A stretch of 64,000 nucleotides of DNA, taken from NCBI RefSeq assembly GCF_000253115.1, contig NC_014145.1, positions 1,054,001 through 1,118,000 of the forward strand. The letters are read 5' to 3'. Numbering within the stretch: position 1 is the first letter of the stretch; each line of letters begins with the position of its first letter. The notes under the pieces were generated by a model that was not told the origin of the DNA, made no database searches, and was given only the letters and a program-made list of their open reading frames with translations. Position numbers and translations under genes: made by a program. Shown here one piece after another: positions 42,989 through 54,600 of this stretch. The stretch is from Thiomonas arsenitoxydans (GTDB lineage Bacteria; Pseudomonadota; Gammaproteobacteria; Burkholderiales; Burkholderiaceae_C).

Positions 42989-44281
42989 ATGGACAAACTC
43001 AGAATCACCGGGCAGCGCACGCTGCAAGGCGTGGTGCAGGCCAGCGGGGCGAAGAACGCCGCGCTGCCGCTGATTGCCGCCGCGCTGCTCACCGCCGAGA
43101 CGGTGCAGTTGAACAACGCACCGCAGCTCATGGATGTGCGTACCCTGGCCAAGCTGCTGCGCAGCCTGGGCGCTCAGGTCGAACAGGACGGCGGGCAGAT
43201 CCGCCTCAGTGCCGCAGCGGTGAATCACTACGAGGCGTCGTATGAGCTGGTCAAGACCATGCGCGCCTCGGTGCTGGTGCTCGGGCCCTTGCTGGCGCGA
43301 TTCGGGCAGGCGCGGGTGAGCCTGCCCGGAGGTTGCGCCATCGGCGCACGCCCGGTTGATCAGCACATCAAGGGCTTGCAGGCGCTGGGGGCGGACATCG
43401 CGGTGGAACATGGCTATATCGTGGCCCGCGTGGCGACGCCTTCCGGCCGGTTGCGCGGCGCGCGCATCACCACCGACATGGTCACCGTGACGGGCACCGA
43501 AAACCTGATGATGGCCGCCACGCTGGCCGAGGGCGAAACCCTGATCGACAACGCGGCGCGCGAGCCCGAGATTGTCGATCTCGCCAATTTGCTGCGTGCC
43601 ATGGGCGCGCAAATCCGCGGCGACGGCACCTCGCAGATTCGCATTCAGGGCGTGGACGCCTTGCACGGCGCGTCGCACCGCATCATTCCCGACCGCATCG
43701 AAGTCGGCACTTTTCTGTGCGCCGCCTTGGCCGCGCGCGGCGATGTGACGGTGCAGGGGGCCGAGCCTGCACACCAGGACGCCTTGCTCGACAAGCTTCG
43801 CGAAGCCGGAGCCCAGATCGACACCGGCGCCGACTGGGTTCGCCTGCGGGCCGATGCGCTGCCCGGCGGTCGTCCGCGCGCCGTCTCGGTGCGCACGACC
43901 GAATACCCCGGCTTTGCCACCGATATGCAGGCGCAGTTCATGGCGGTCAACTGCCTGGCAGACGGCGCTGCGCGCATGACAGAAACCATTTTCGAGAATC
44001 GCTTTATGCATGTGCAGGAGCTCATGCGGCTGGGTGCGCAGATCGATATCGACGGTCACACCTGCGTGGTGCATGGCGTGCCGCAGCTCTCTGGTGCCAC
44101 CGTCATGGCGACCGACCTTCGCGCCTCGGCCGGCCTGGTGGTGGCGGCGCTGGCGGCTGAAGGCGAAACCGTGATCGACCGCATCTATCACCTCGACCGC
44201 GGCTATGACGCCATGGAGGTCAAGCTGCGCGGCCTGGGCGCGCAGATCGAACGTATCAGCGACCGCATCAGCGGCAAGTAA
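42989..44281 (+). CDS. murA: UDP-N-acetylglucosamine 1-carboxyvinyltransferase MurA
   Basis: A 430-residue enzyme that transfers enolpyruvate from PEP to UDP-GlcNAc, the first committed step of peptidoglycan synthesis. The substrate lysine is in '[17 protein letters not shown]', and the PEP-reactive Cys116 in '[16 protein letters not shown]' makes a fosfomycin-sensitive type. '[16 protein letters not shown]' and '[19 protein letters not shown]' are further MurA blocks. The his operon follows nine bases later, so readthrough is likely. Confidence 0.96.
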   Translation: MDKLRITGQRTLQGVVQASGAKNAALPLIAAALLTAETVQLNNAPQLMDVRTLAKLLRSLGAQVEQDGGQIRLSAAAVNHYEASYELVKTMRASVLVLGPLLARFGQARVSLPGGCAIGARPVDQHIKGLQALGADIAVEHGYIVARVATPSGRLRGARITTDMVTVTGTENLMMAATLAEGETLIDNAAREPEIVDLANLLRAMGAQIRGDGTSQIRIQGVDALHGASHRIIPDRIEVGTFLCAALAARGDVTVQGAEPAHQDALLDKLREAGAQIDTGADWVRLRADALPGGRPRAVSVRTTEYPGFATDMQAQFMAVNCLADGAARMTETIFENRFMHVQELMRLGAQIDIDGHTCVVHGVPQLSGATVMATDLRASAGLVVAALAAEGETVIDRIYHLDRGYDAMEVKLRGLGAQIERISDRISGK

Positions 44282-44290
44282 GGAACCGAC

Positions 44291-44959
44291 ATGCTGACCC
44301 TCGCACTGTCCAAGGGACGAATTTTCGAAGACACCCTGCCCATGCTGGCGCGGGCGGGCATCACGGTGTCGGGCGATCCCGAGTCCACGCGCAAACTCAT
44401 CCTGCCGACCAATCGGCCCGATGTGCGCGTGGTGCTGGTGCGCGCCAGCGATGTGCCCACCTATGTGCGCTATGGCGGTGCCGACATCGGCGTGGCCGGG
44501 CTGGACGTGCTGCGCGAATACTTCGCCGGCAGCGGGGCGGACGGCTTGTATCTGCCGGTCGATCTGGGCATTGCCCGTTGCCGCCTGAGCGTGGCGGTGC
44601 GGCATGATTTCGACTACGCAGGCCAGGTCAAACAGGGCGCGCGTCTGCGGGTGGCCACCAAATACCTGCACATGGCGCGCGAGCACTTCGCCACCAAGGG
44701 CGTGCACGTCGATCTGGTCAAGCTCTACGGTTCGATGGAACTGGCGCCGCTCACCGGGCTGGCCGACGCCATCGTCGATCTGGTTTCTACCGGGGGCACG
44801 CTCAAGGCCAATGGCCTGATCGAGGTGGAACACATCATGGACATTTCCGCGCGTCTCATCGTCAACCAGGCCGCGCTCAAAACCCGCACGGCTTTGCTCA
44901 AACCCCTGATCGACCAACTGCGCCAAGCCGCGCAAGCCACCGAGGAGGCCGCTGCATGA
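44291..44959 (+). CDS. hisG: ATP phosphoribosyltransferase, short form HisG
   Basis: A 222-residue HisG that catalyses the first step of histidine synthesis (ATP plus PRPP). It has '[20 protein letters not shown]' at the N-terminus and '[16 protein letters not shown]' as the PRPP-binding region. The short form lacks the C-terminal feedback domain and depends on HisZ, which is not encoded in this window. The stop overlaps hisD by four bases. Confidence 0.95.
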   Translation: MLTLALSKGRIFEDTLPMLARAGITVSGDPESTRKLILPTNRPDVRVVLVRASDVPTYVRYGGADIGVAGLDVLREYFAGSGADGLYLPVDLGIARCRLSVAVRHDFDYAGQVKQGARLRVATKYLHMAREHFATKGVHVDLVKLYGSMELAPLTGLADAIVDLVSTGGTLKANGLIEVEHIMDISARLIVNQAALKTRTALLKPLIDQLRQAAQATEEAAA

Positions 44960-46293
44960 ACGCCCCGCTCAATGCCCCGATCCATGCTTTGCAACTGCGC
45001 AGGCTAGACGCCACCGGCCCCGACTTCGAGACGCAATACCGCGCCCTGTTCGCGCGCATGGCCGATGAAAACGCCGAGATCGATGCCCGCGCGGCCGACA
45101 TCCTGCGCGATGTGCAACAGCGTGGCGATGCCGCCGTGCTCGATTTCACCCGCAAGTTCGACCGCCTCGACGCGCCCGACATGGCCGCGCTCGAGATCAG
45201 CCAGGCCGAGCTACAGGCCGCGCTTGCCGCCATCACTGCGGAGCAGCGCAGCGCGTTGGAGGCGGCCGCCATCCGGGTGCGCCGCTACCACGAGCGCCAG
45301 TTGCAGCAAGTCGGCCAGAGCTGGGAGTACCGCGATGAAGACGGCACTCTGCTGGGCCAGAAGGTCACCCCACTCGACCGCGTGGGCATCTATGTGCCGG
45401 GCGGCAAGGCGGCCTATCCCTCTTCGGTACTGATGAACGCCATTCCGGCGCATGTGGCGGGTGTGCAAGAGATCATCATGGTCGTGCCCACGCCGGGCGG
45501 CGAGCGCAATCCGCTGGTGCTGGCCGCAGCGGCCGTGGCCGGCGTGAGCCGGGCCTTCGCCATCGGCGGGGCGCAGGCGGTGGGCGCTCTGGCTTACGGC
45601 ACGGCCACCGTGCCCGCGGTGGACAAAATCGTCGGCCCTGGCAACGCCTATGTGGCCGCGGCCAAGCGGCGGGTGTTCGGCGTTTGCGGCATCGACATGA
45701 TCGCCGGGCCGTCCGAGATTCTGGTGCTCGCCGACGGCAGCACGCCGCCCGACTGGGTGGCGATGGATCTGTTCAGCCAGGCCGAGCATGACGAACTGGC
45801 GCAGAGCATCCTGCTCTGTCCTGATTCGGCCTATATCGACGCCGTGTCCGAGGCCATCCACCGGCTGCTGCCCGACATGCCGCGCAAGGACATCATCACC
45901 GCCTCGCTGAACGGCCGCGGTGCGCTCATCCGCGTGCGCGACATGGCGCAGGCTTGCGAACTGGCCAACCGTATCGCGCCGGAACACCTGGAGATTTCCG
46001 CGCAGAACCCGCATCAATATGTGCCCGCGCTCAAGCACGCTGGCGCGCTGTTTCTCGGCGCCTACACCTCCGAGTCGCTCGGCGACTACTGCGCCGGGCC
46101 CAACCATGTCTTGCCCACTTCGGGCACGGCCCGGTTCTCCTCGCCGCTGGGGGTGTACGACTTCATCAAGCGCTCCAGCATCATCGAGGTCAGCGCCGAG
46201 GGCGCGCAGCAACTCGGCCGTATCGCCAGCGTGCTGGCCCACGGCGAACGCCTGACCGCGCACGCCCGCGCCGCCGAAATGCGGCTGCGCTGA
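44956..46293 (+). CDS. hisD: Histidinol dehydrogenase HisD
   Basis: A 445-residue zinc enzyme catalysing the last two oxidations of histidinol to histidine. Family blocks include '[20 protein letters not shown]', '[19 protein letters not shown]', '[14 protein letters not shown]', and the metal and catalytic residues in '[12 protein letters not shown]' and 'IAPEHLEI'. It overlaps hisG by four bases and precedes hisC by 12. Confidence 0.96.
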   Translation: MNAPLNAPIHALQLRRLDATGPDFETQYRALFARMADENAEIDARAADILRDVQQRGDAAVLDFTRKFDRLDAPDMAALEISQAELQAALAAITAEQRSALEAAAIRVRRYHERQLQQVGQSWEYRDEDGTLLGQKVTPLDRVGIYVPGGKAAYPSSVLMNAIPAHVAGVQEIIMVVPTPGGERNPLVLAAAAVAGVSRAFAIGGAQAVGALAYGTATVPAVDKIVGPGNAYVAAAKRRVFGVCGIDMIAGPSEILVLADGSTPPDWVAMDLFSQAEHDELAQSILLCPDSAYIDAVSEAIHRLLPDMPRKDIITASLNGRGALIRVRDMAQACELANRIAPEHLEISAQNPHQYVPALKHAGALFLGAYTSESLGDYCAGPNHVLPTSGTARFSSPLGVYDFIKRSSIIEVSAEGAQQLGRIASVLAHGERLTAHARAAEMRLR

Positions 46294-46305
46294 AACGGAG
46301 CTGCC

Positions 46306-47391
46306 ATGAGCCGATTCTGGAGCAAAGTCGTTCACGGTCTGACCCCTTATGTGCCGGGCGAACAGCCGCGCATCGATGGGCTGATCAAGCTCAACACCAA
46401 CGAATGCCCCTATCCGCCCAGCGACAAGGTGCTGCAGGCTATCGCGGCGCAGACCACGGGCGATTTGCGTCTGTACCCAGACCCGCAGGCTGCAGGGCTC
46501 AAGGCCGCGATTGCACACCATCACGGGCTGAAGGCCGAGCAGGTCTTCGTCGGCAACGGCTCGGACGAAGTGCTGGCCCATGCCTTCATGGCCTTGCTGC
46601 GTCATCCGGCGCCGTTGTTGCATCCCGACATTTCGTACAGTTTCTATCCCGTTTACGCCCGCCTGTATGGCATCGAGACGCGCGAGATCGCGCTGCGTGC
46701 CGACTTCTCGATTGCGGTCGATGACTATCTGCAGGCCGGGCCGAATGGCGGCATCATCTTTCCCAATCCCAATGCCCCAACCGGCATGGCGCTGCCCCTG
46801 GCGGAAGTGGAACGTCTGCTGGCGGGTAATCCCGATTCCGTGGTGGTGGTCGATGAGGCGTATGTCGATTTCGGTGCGCAGACCGCTGCACCCTTGATCG
46901 ACCGCTATCCGCAATTGCTGGTGATCCGTACCCTGTCCAAGGCCTGGGCGCTGGCCGGCTTGCGCGTGGGCTATGCGCTGGGCCACCCCGATCTGATCGA
47001 AGCACTCAGTCGGGTGAAAGACAGCTTCAATTCCTATCCCCTAGACCGTCTCGCGCTCGCTGGTGCCACAGCCGCCCTGTCGGATGCCGCCTGGCTGGCG
47101 CAGACCAGCGCACGCATTCAAGCCAGCCGTGAGGCCTTGAGCGAAGGCCTGCGCGCGCGTGGGTTCGAGGTGCTGCCTTCGCAGGCGAATTTCGTGTTCG
47201 CGCGCCACCCCGCACACGAGGGCGCAAGCCTGGCGGCGCAGTTGCGCAAGCAGCGCATTCTGGTGCGGCAATTCGCCCGCCCGCAGCGCATTGCCGACTT
47301 TCTGCGCATCACCATCGGCACCCCGCAGCAGTGCGAAGCCTTGCTGAACGCTTACGACGCCGTTGCGCAGCAGGCGGCGGCGTCGCGCTGA
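46306..47391 (+). CDS. hisC: Histidinol-phosphate aminotransferase HisC
   Basis: A 361-residue PLP enzyme of fold type I. The PLP lysine is in '[20 protein letters not shown]', with the Asn/Asp contacts in '[15 protein letters not shown]' and '[11 protein letters not shown]'. It makes L-histidinol phosphate from imidazole-acetol phosphate. GGAG lies eight bases before the ATG. Confidence 0.95.
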   Translation: MSRFWSKVVHGLTPYVPGEQPRIDGLIKLNTNECPYPPSDKVLQAIAAQTTGDLRLYPDPQAAGLKAAIAHHHGLKAEQVFVGNGSDEVLAHAFMALLRHPAPLLHPDISYSFYPVYARLYGIETREIALRADFSIAVDDYLQAGPNGGIIFPNPNAPTGMALPLAEVERLLAGNPDSVVVVDEAYVDFGAQTAAPLIDRYPQLLVIRTLSKAWALAGLRVGYALGHPDLIEALSRVKDSFNSYPLDRLALAGATAALSDAAWLAQTSARIQASREALSEGLRARGFEVLPSQANFVFARHPAHEGASLAAQLRKQRILVRQFARPQRIADFLRITIGTPQQCEALLNAYDAVAQQAAASR

Positions 47392-47461
47392 CGTTAGGAT
47401 TGCGCCTATTTACCGCCGTATTGGCTACCGTATTGACCGCCGTTTTTGACGCCACTTTCCC

Positions 47462-48049
47462 ATGCGCACTGCCCAGGTTTCCCGCAACACCGCCGAGACG
47501 CAAATCACCGTGTCCCTCAACCTCGACGGCACCGGCGTCTCCAAACTGTCCACCGGTGTGGGCTTCTTTGATCACATGCTCGACCAGATCGCCCGGCACG
47601 GGCTGATCGACCTCGACATCCAGGCCAAGGGCGATTTGCATATCGACGCGCATCACACGGTCGAAGACGTGGGCATCACGCTGGGCCAGGCGCTGGCGCG
47701 GGCCATCGGCGACAAGAAGGGCATCCGCCGTTATGGCCATGCCTATGTGCCGCTCGACGAAGCCCTGAGCCGCGTGGTCATCGATTTTTCAGGCCGCCCC
47801 GGTCTGGAATGGCATGTGCCGTTCACCCGTGCGATGATTGGCGAATTCGACGTCGATCTGGCCCACGAGTTTTTTCAGGGGCTGGTCAACCACGCCGCCA
47901 TCACCGTGCATGTAGACAATCTGCGCGGCGACAACGCCCATCACCAGTGCGAAACCGTGTTCAAGGCTTTCGGTCGCGCCCTACGGGCGGCCGCCGAGCG
48001 CGATCCTCGCATGGGCGAGGTGATTCCCTCGACCAAAGGTTCGCTGTAA
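47462..48049 (+). CDS. hisB: Imidazoleglycerol-phosphate dehydratase HisB
   Basis: A 195-residue monofunctional dehydratase. The manganese ligands are in '[15 protein letters not shown]' and '[18 protein letters not shown]'. There is no N-terminal phosphatase domain, unlike E. coli HisB, so histidinol phosphatase must be encoded elsewhere. The 70-base gap upstream contains the direct repeat CCGTATTG twice. Confidence 0.95.
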   Translation: MRTAQVSRNTAETQITVSLNLDGTGVSKLSTGVGFFDHMLDQIARHGLIDLDIQAKGDLHIDAHHTVEDVGITLGQALARAIGDKKGIRRYGHAYVPLDEALSRVVIDFSGRPGLEWHVPFTRAMIGEFDVDLAHEFFQGLVNHAAITVHVDNLRGDNAHHQCETVFKAFGRALRAAAERDPRMGEVIPSTKGSL

Positions 48050-48129
48050 ATTGGCATTACAGGTCCGCTCTTGTCTTTCTGTCTTTCGCGCTGCTTTGCT
48101 GAAGTCAAACCGCCTCCTTCCCTGAATCG

Positions 48130-48789
48130 ATGAAACGCGTTGCCGTTGTGGACTATGGCATGGGCAATCTGCGCTCGGTGTCGCAAGCCGTGGCGCATGT
48201 CGCCGCAGGCTCCGAGTTCGACGTGGTCGTGACCTCCGACCCCGCCGTGGTGCGCGCAGCCGACCGCGTAGTGCTGCCCGGCCAGGGCGCCATGCCCGAC
48301 TGCATGCGTGAGCTGCGCGAGTCCGGCCTGCAAGAGGCCGTGCTGCAAGCGGCAGCCAGCAAGCCGCTGTTCGGCGTGTGCGTGGGCATGCAGATGCTGC
48401 TCGATCACAGCACCGAAGGTCATGTCGATGGTCTCGGCCTGATTCCCGGCCAGGTGCAGCGCTTCGAGCTCGACGGCCAGTTGCAGCCCGATGGCAGCCG
48501 CTACAAAGTGCCGCATATGGGCTGGAACGCGGTGTGGCAGGGTCGCGATGCGCGTGGGGCGCTGCATCCGCTATGGGCGCAGGTGCCTGACGGTGCGGCG
48601 TTCTACTTCGTGCACAGTTTTTACGCCGCGCCGCAAGACGGCAGCCACAGTGCGGGCGAGACCGAGTATGGCGTGCGGTTTGCCAGCGCGGTGGCGCGCG
48701 ACAATCTTTTCGCCACCCAGTTTCACCCCGAAAAAAGCGCCGACGCGGGGCTGATGCTGTATCGCAATTTTCTGCACTGGTCGCCCTGA
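48130..48789 (+). CDS. hisH: Imidazole glycerol phosphate synthase, glutaminase subunit HisH
   Basis: A 219-residue class I glutamine amidotransferase. The nucleophile Cys is in '[16 protein letters not shown]', and the His and Glu of the triad in '[14 protein letters not shown]'. It supplies ammonia to HisF. An 80-base gap separates it from hisB. Confidence 0.95.
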   Translation: MKRVAVVDYGMGNLRSVSQAVAHVAAGSEFDVVVTSDPAVVRAADRVVLPGQGAMPDCMRELRESGLQEAVLQAAASKPLFGVCVGMQMLLDHSTEGHVDGLGLIPGQVQRFELDGQLQPDGSRYKVPHMGWNAVWQGRDARGALHPLWAQVPDGAAFYFVHSFYAAPQDGSHSAGETEYGVRFASAVARDNLFATQFHPEKSADAGLMLYRNFLHWSP

Positions 48790-48843
48790 CGGTGCGGTTT
48801 CCTCAACTTTCTTCGAGCCACTCTTTTCATTTTCCCTGACATC

Positions 48844-49578
48844 ATGCTGCTCATTCCGGCAATCGACCTCAAGGACGGCCAGTGCGTTCGCCTCGAACAA
48901 GGTGAAATGCAAGGCGCCACGGTGTTCTCCAAAGATCCCGCCGCCATGGCCCGGCACTGGATCGACCAGGGCGCTGAACGCCTGCATCTGGTCGATCTCA
49001 ACGGCGCCTTCGCGGGCAAGCCGCGCAATGCTGAGGCCATTGCCGCGATTCTCGACGAGGTGGGCGATGAAATTCCGGTGCAGCTCGGCGGCGGCATCCG
49101 CGATCTCGACACCATCGAGGCCTATCTCGATCAGGGCCTGAGCTTTGTCATCATCGGCACGGCCGCGGTGAAAAGCCCCGGCTTCCTGCGCGATGCCTGC
49201 AGCGCTTTTGGCGGGCACATCATCGTCGGCCTCGATGCCCGCGACGGCAAAGTCGCCACCGATGGCTGGAGCAAACTCACCGGCCACGAAGTCGCCGATC
49301 TGGCACGCAAGTTCCAAGACTATGGCATCGAAGGCGTGATCTACACCGACATCGGCCGCGACGGCATGCTCACCGGCATCAATATCGAGGCCACGGTGCG
49401 ACTGGCCGAAGTGCTCGACGTGCCGGTCATCGCCTCCGGCGGCCTCTCAGGCATGGACGACATCGAAAAGCTCTGCGCGGTGGAAAGCAGCGGCGTCGAA
49501 GGCGTGATCTGCGGCCGCTCCATCTACACCGGCACGCTCGATTTCGCCGCCGCCCAACGCTACGTCACCAGCCGCTGA
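48844..49578 (+). CDS. hisA: Phosphoribosylformimino-AICAR-phosphate isomerase HisA
   Basis: A 244-residue TIM barrel. '[20 protein letters not shown]' carries the general base Asp9, and '[16 protein letters not shown]' the second catalytic Asp. '[18 protein letters not shown]' is the phosphate-binding end. It opens the ring of ProFAR to give PRFAR for HisHF. Confidence 0.95.
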   Translation: MLLIPAIDLKDGQCVRLEQGEMQGATVFSKDPAAMARHWIDQGAERLHLVDLNGAFAGKPRNAEAIAAILDEVGDEIPVQLGGGIRDLDTIEAYLDQGLSFVIIGTAAVKSPGFLRDACSAFGGHIIVGLDARDGKVATDGWSKLTGHEVADLARKFQDYGIEGVIYTDIGRDGMLTGINIEATVRLAEVLDVPVIASGGLSGMDDIEKLCAVESSGVEGVICGRSIYTGTLDFAAAQRYVTSR

Positions 49579-49600
49579 CGCGGCTCTAAGCGACCCCACC

Positions 49601-50374
<774 letters not shown>

Positions 50375-50430
50375 GCGTCCTGCGCAAACTGCTGGGCCAG
50401 GGCGGGGGTGGAACGCCTAAAATCCATTCC

Positions 50431-51177
50431 ATGAACTGGCTCGATCAAGTCAAATGGGATGCCCGCGGGCTCGTGCCCGCCATCGCGCAAGACGCGCACA
50501 CCGGCCGCGTGCTCATGTTCGCCTGGATGAACCGCGAGGCGCTGGAGCTGACGCACCAGCGCGGCGAAGCGGTGTATTGGTCGCGCTCGCGCCACAAGCT
50601 GTGGCACAAGGGCGAAGAGTCCGGCCATGTGCAGACCGTGCGCGATATCCGCCTCGATTGCGACGGCGACGTGGTGCTGCTGCAAGTGGAGCAGGCGGGC
50701 GGCATCGCCTGCCACACCGGGCGCGAGTCCTGTTTTTTCAACAGCCTCGATCACGGCCATTGGAAGATGTCTGATCCGGTACTGAAAGACCCGGCACAGA
50801 TCTATGACGGCGCGTCCGCGCATGGGCAGGTTGACGCGGCCGGGGCCGCCGATTCCAGCGCGGCGCTCGCGCGCATCTACGCCACCATTGTCAGCCGCAA
50901 AGGGGCCGACCCGAGCGCTTCTTATGTGGCGCGGCTGTTTCACAAGGGCGAAGACGCCATTCTGAAAAAAATCGGCGAAGAAGCTACCGAACTCGTCATG
51001 GCGGCCAAGGATGGCGAGGCGGAGAAAATTCTGTACGAGACCGCCGACCTGTGGTTCCACAGCCTGATCGCCCTGGCCCAGCACGGCCTCACACCGCAGC
51101 AAGTGCTTGCCGAACTGGAGCGCCGCGAAGGCAGGTCGGGTTTGGCCGAGTTCGCCGCGCGCGCGGTCAACCCCTGA
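50431..51177 (+). CDS. hisI: Fused phosphoribosyl-AMP cyclohydrolase / phosphoribosyl-ATP pyrophosphatase HisIE
   Basis: A 248-residue fusion. The N-terminal HisI domain has '[20 protein letters not shown]', '[18 protein letters not shown]' and '[15 protein letters not shown]' with its zinc cysteines. After a linker the HisE domain shows '[20 protein letters not shown]' and '[11 protein letters not shown]'. It performs steps 2 and 3 of the pathway. I started at ATG 50431 ([10 protein letters not shown]), where HisI proteins usually begin; a GTG at 50371, overlapping the hisF stop, is in frame and would add 20 residues. In many betaproteobacteria these are two separate genes. Confidence 0.9.
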   Translation: MNWLDQVKWDARGLVPAIAQDAHTGRVLMFAWMNREALELTHQRGEAVYWSRSRHKLWHKGEESGHVQTVRDIRLDCDGDVVLLQVEQAGGIACHTGRESCFFNSLDHGHWKMSDPVLKDPAQIYDGASAHGQVDAAGAADSSAALARIYATIVSRKGADPSASYVARLFHKGEDAILKKIGEEATELVMAAKDGEAEKILYETADLWFHSLIALAQHGLTPQQVLAELERREGRSGLAEFAARAVNP

Positions 51178-51212
51178 ACACAAGATTTTCTTCACGCTGT
51201 TGCCATCGCGCC

Positions 51213-51563
51213 ATGACTGATTCCCAATGCATTTTCTGCAAAATCGCCGCGGGTGAACTGCCCGCCAAAGTGCTGTACCAGGACGAGGATGTGGTCGCAT
51301 TTCACGACATTCACCCGGCGGCGCCCGTCCATTTCCTGATCATTCCCCGACTGCATCTATCGTCTTTGTTCGATGTGGGTACGGAGCATCAGGCTTTACT
51401 CGGTAAAATGTTGCAGCTTGTACCCCGACTGGCGCGTGAGCAGGGTTGTGATGACGGGTTTCGTACCGTCATCAACACCGGCCAGAATGGAGGGCAGGAA
51501 GTGTTTCACCTGCACTTGCACGTTATGGGCGGTCCCCGTCCGTGGAAAAAACAGGCCCCTTAA
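51213..51563 (+). CDS. HIT-family (HinT-like) nucleotide hydrolase
   Basis: A 116-residue histidine-triad protein. 'CIFCKIAAGELPAKVLYQDE' is the typical start and 'QEVFHLHLHVMGG' carries the HxHxH triad. HinT proteins hydrolyse adenosine phosphoramidates and aminoacyl-AMP. It lies between hisIE and tatA, its usual place in this group. ATG 51213 follows an open frame that extends upstream without family similarity. Confidence 0.92.
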   Translation: MTDSQCIFCKIAAGELPAKVLYQDEDVVAFHDIHPAAPVHFLIIPRLHLSSLFDVGTEHQALLGKMLQLVPRLAREQGCDDGFRTVINTGQNGGQEVFHLHLHVMGGPRPWKKQAP

Positions 51564-51588
51564 TTTTTTTGCGGCGAAGGAGTAAATC

Positions 51589-51831
51589 ATGGGCTCATTT
51601 AGCATTTGGCACTGGCTGATCGTGCTGGTGATTGTGATGATGGTGTTCGGCACCAAGAAGCTGAAGAACATGGGTTCCGACCTTGGTTCTGCGGTGAAAG
51701 GCTTCAAGGACGGCATGCGCGATGCCAGCGCAGATGACAAACCCGCCGAGGCCGACAAGCAGCTTGCCGCCGAAGCCAGCGCCAAGAAAGAAGCCATTGA
51801 CGTGCAGGCCAAAGAGAAGTCGTCTTCCTGA
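51589..51831 (+). CDS. tatA: Sec-independent translocase subunit TatA
   Basis: An 80-residue protein with one N-terminal membrane helix ('[15 protein letters not shown]') followed by the amphipathic segment '[20 protein letters not shown]' and a charged tail. TatA multimers form the pathway for folded twin-arginine substrates. GGCGAAGGAG lies upstream of the ATG. A strong terminator-like hairpin follows before tatB. Confidence 0.94.
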   Translation: MGSFSIWHWLIVLVIVMMVFGTKKLKNMGSDLGSAVKGFKDGMRDASADDKPAEADKQLAAEASAKKEAIDVQAKEKSSS

Positions 51832-51850
51832 AATTGGCCCTCACCGCGAG

Positions 51851-51872
51851 CCGGCAGCGATGCCGGTTTTTT
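51851..51872 (+). terminator. Intrinsic terminator-like hairpin between tatA and tatB
   Basis: CCGGCA-GCGA-TGCCGG followed directly by six T residues. It probably reduces transcription into tatB and tatC relative to tatA. Confidence 0.75.
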
Positions 51873-51960
51873 GTCTTGCCCCGATTTTTTTGTATCTCGT
51901 ATTTCGTATCTTTTTTCCTGCTCGGCTTGCCTGCTGAGCCATTGCTCCCACTGACCGCCC

Positions 51961-52449
51961 ATGTTTGACATCGGAATGTCCGAAATCGGCCTGATCGGCG
52001 TGGTGGCCCTAGTTGTACTCGGGCCGGAGAAGCTGCCGCGCGTGGCTCGCACTGCGGGCAACCTGCTGGGCCGCGCGCAGCGCTACTTGGCTGAAGTGAA
52101 GGCCGAGGTCAATCGCCAAATCGATCTTGAAGAGCTGCGCAACGTGAAATCGTCCCTTGAGACCGCAGCGCAGGATATGAAAAAGTCGGTGAGCGACAAC
52201 GTGGCCGAGGTTCAGGGCAGCTTTGACGATGCCTGGAAGGAAGCCACGGCGGGTCTGAGCGGCGAGGCCGAGCCTTCCATGGCCGATGGTTTTTCATCCC
52301 CCAGTCTGCCCAGCCCGGACTATCCGACCAAGAAACGCAAAAAACTCTCGGGCAATACGGTTCCGCAGTGGTACCGGCGGCAGGCGCGCGTGCGCACCCA
52401 GGCCTTGTCGGGTGCGGCGCGCATGGCGCGTTATCGCGTCAAACGCTGA
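51961..52449 (+). CDS. tatB: Sec-independent translocase subunit TatB
   Basis: A 162-residue protein. The N-terminal helix 'EIGLIGVVALVVLGPEKLPR' with the GPEKLPR motif and the following amphipathic region 'ARTAGNLLGRAQRYLAEVKA' are characteristic. It acts with TatC in substrate recognition. The C-terminal tail is charged and basic. Confidence 0.93.
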   Translation: MFDIGMSEIGLIGVVALVVLGPEKLPRVARTAGNLLGRAQRYLAEVKAEVNRQIDLEELRNVKSSLETAAQDMKKSVSDNVAEVQGSFDDAWKEATAGLSGEAEPSMADGFSSPSLPSPDYPTKKRKKLSGNTVPQWYRRQARVRTQALSGAARMARYRVKR

Positions 52450-52527
52450 TCGCCGTGGTGATCAGTGTGCCGATGCGGCGCCCCTTCTGCTTGTTCCATC
52501 CTCTCTTTGTAATCGAGTGCATCGCCC

Positions 52528-53331
52528 GTGTCTGACCCCAAGAAAACAGTGACACCGGACAGCCCCGAGGCCGAGCAGCCGTTCATCTCGCATCTGATCG
52601 AGCTGCGCAATCGACTCATCCGCGCCATTGCGGCCATCGGCGTGGTGTTCCTTGTGCTGTCGATCTACCCCGGCCCTTCGGGTCTGTTCGATCTGTTGTC
52701 CCAACCGCTCATCGCGCATCTGCCCAAGGGCTCGACGATGATCGCCATTGGCGTGATCTCGCCTTTTGTGGTGCCCATCAAGGTCACGCTGCTGGTGGCG
52801 TTCATGATCGCCTTGCCTGCAGTGCTCTATCAGGTCTGGGCCTTTGTTGCGCCTGGTCTCTACACCCATGAAAAGCGCTTGGTCATGCCGCTGATCATCA
52901 GCAGCACGCTGTTGTTTTACATGGGGGTGGCGTTTTGCTACTTCTTCGTATTCGGGCGATTGTTCACCTTCATTCAGGGGTTTGCCCCGAAAGTGATCAC
53001 CGCCGCCCCGGACATCGAGGCGTACTTGAGTTTCATGCTGACCATGTTCATGGCGTTCGGCACCGCGTTCGAGGTGCCGGTAGTGCTCATGGTGCTGGTG
53101 CGCTTCGGGCTGGTGACGGTTGAGCAGCTCAAATCCTGGCGCAGCTATTTCATCGTGGTGGCGTTCATCGTGGCGGCCATCGTCACGCCGCCGGATGTGG
53201 TGTCGCAGACTTCATTGGCGCTGTCGATGATTCTGCTGTTCGAGGTCGGCATTCTCGCGGCGAAGTATCTGGTCAAGTATTCAGCTCCGCCTTCCGACGA
53301 AGAGAAAGACGCGCAGTCGCCAGCAGCCTGA
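52528..53331 (+). CDS. tatC: Sec-independent translocase subunit TatC
   Basis: A 267-residue inner-membrane protein with six helices. 'PFISHLIELRNRLIRAIAAI' is the TatC opening, with the conserved Glu in 'HLIELR', and 'WAFVAPGLYTHEKRLVMPLI' and 'FGTAFEVPVVLMVLV' follow. It is the receptor for twin-arginine signal peptides. The start codon is GTG. A short inverted-repeat region (53332-53355) separates it from the convergent protease gene. Confidence 0.95.
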   Translation: MSDPKKTVTPDSPEAEQPFISHLIELRNRLIRAIAAIGVVFLVLSIYPGPSGLFDLLSQPLIAHLPKGSTMIAIGVISPFVVPIKVTLLVAFMIALPAVLYQVWAFVAPGLYTHEKRLVMPLIISSTLLFYMGVAFCYFFVFGRLFTFIQGFAPKVITAAPDIEAYLSFMLTMFMAFGTAFEVPVVLMVLVRFGLVTVEQLKSWRSYFIVVAFIVAAIVTPPDVVSQTSLALSMILLFEVGILAAKYLVKYSAPPSDEEKDAQSPAA

Positions 53332-53355
53332 GCGCTACGCTAAACGCTTTTTAGC

Positions 53356-54537
53356 TCAGGGCAGCACGCCTTCTCCGTCTTCAGCGGGCGGCATCTGGCC
53401 GATGTTCTGCGGTCGGGTGCCGATGCGGACCTGCAGTGTGGTGGCCTTGCCGCCGCGCAGCACCTTAATCGCGGCTTCGCTTCCGGGCGTGAGCGCCGCC
53501 ACGGCGTTAAGCAGTTGGCCGGTATTGACCACCGGCTTGCCCGCCACATCGAGCACCACATCGCCGGGGCGCACGCCCGCCTCGTCAGCCGGGCCTTTGC
53601 GCAGCACGCCGATGATCACCACGCCTTCCGGATGCGGCAGATTCAGGGTGCGCGCGAGCTGATCGGTCACATCCTGAGGTTCGACGCCGATCCAGCCGCG
53701 AACCACCTGTCCGGTGCTGATGAGTTGCTGCATGACATTGCGCGCCGTCGAGACCGGAACGGCGAAGCCGATGCCCAGCGAGCCGCCGCTGCGCGAGAAG
53801 ATGGCGGTGTTGATGCCGATGAGATTGCCGTTGGCGTCCACCAGCGCGCCGCCGGAGTTGCCGGGGTTGATGGCGGCATCGGTCTGGATGAAATTCTCGA
53901 AGGTGTTGATGCCCAGCTGGGTGCGGCCCAGGGCGCTGATGATGCCCTGCGTGACCGTCTGGCCCACGCCGAACGGATAGCCGATGGCCAGCACCACATC
54001 GCCCACATGCGCGTTGGCATCGCTGCCGAATGTGATGACCGGTAGCTTGTTCAGCCCGATGCGCAGTACCGCGAGATCGGTATCGGGATCGCGCCCAACC
54101 AGGGTGGCCCGGGCTTCGCGTCCATCGGACAGCTTGACTTCGATCTGGTCCGCGCCTTCGATGACGTGGTTGTTGGTGAGGATGTAGCCGTCTGGGCTGA
54201 CGATCACGCCCGAGCCGAGGCCGACGGTCGGCTGGCGGCTGCCCTGAAACTGGCGCAGCCAAGGGTCACGGCCCGGCAGACGGCGCGGAGCCTTCGAGGT
54301 GGTGATGGAGACGACGGCCGGCATGGCCTTGAGCGCCGCGGCGCTATAGCTTCCCGCGGCGGGCGCAGCGGCAGGCGCGGCCGGGGCGTCCTGAATGGTG
54401 ACGACAGCCGGCGCGTTTGCCAGCGTGGAAACCGGGGCGCCGAAACGCACCCATTCCGGCTTGAGGGTGGAGACGACGAACAGCGCGGCTAGCGCAATCG
54501 TCACAGTCTGGGAAAATAGCAGCCAGAGGCGTCGCAT
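53356..54537 (-). CDS. DegS/DegQ-like periplasmic serine protease (membrane anchored)
   Basis: A 393-residue HtrA-family protease. A single N-terminal membrane helix (residues 5-22) anchors it. The catalytic triad is His124 ('TNNHVIEGADQ'), Asp154 ('DPDTDLAVLRI') and Ser228 ('NPGNSGGALVD'). One PDZ domain follows (about residues 285-375). One anchor plus one PDZ matches DegS/AlgW, which triggers the envelope-stress sigma pathway. ATG 54537 was taken as start because the helix begins directly after it. Confidence 0.9.
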   Translation of the reverse strand: MRRLWLLFSQTVTIALAALFVVSTLKPEWVRFGAPVSTLANAPAVVTIQDAPAAPAAAPAAGSYSAAALKAMPAVVSITTSKAPRRLPGRDPWLRQFQGSRQPTVGLGSGVIVSPDGYILTNNHVIEGADQIEVKLSDGREARATLVGRDPDTDLAVLRIGLNKLPVITFGSDANAHVGDVVLAIGYPFGVGQTVTQGIISALGRTQLGINTFENFIQTDAAINPGNSGGALVDANGNLIGINTAIFSRSGGSLGIGFAVPVSTARNVMQQLISTGQVVRGWIGVEPQDVTDQLARTLNLPHPEGVVIIGVLRKGPADEAGVRPGDVVLDVAGKPVVNTGQLLNAVAALTPGSEAAIKVLRGGKATTLQVRIGTRPQNIGQMPPAEDGEGVLP

Positions 54538-54600
54538 ACAGAGACCGAGTGAGGAGATGTCTCCCCACATGGCGGCGCGTCATCACGCTTCAAGGCCACC

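Noticed and set aside
42914..44935. 673-codon open frame on the minus strand
   Set aside because: It lies antisense to murA and hisG, both clearly real, and its translation is His/Ala/Gly/Arg-rich without family motifs; a high-GC shadow.
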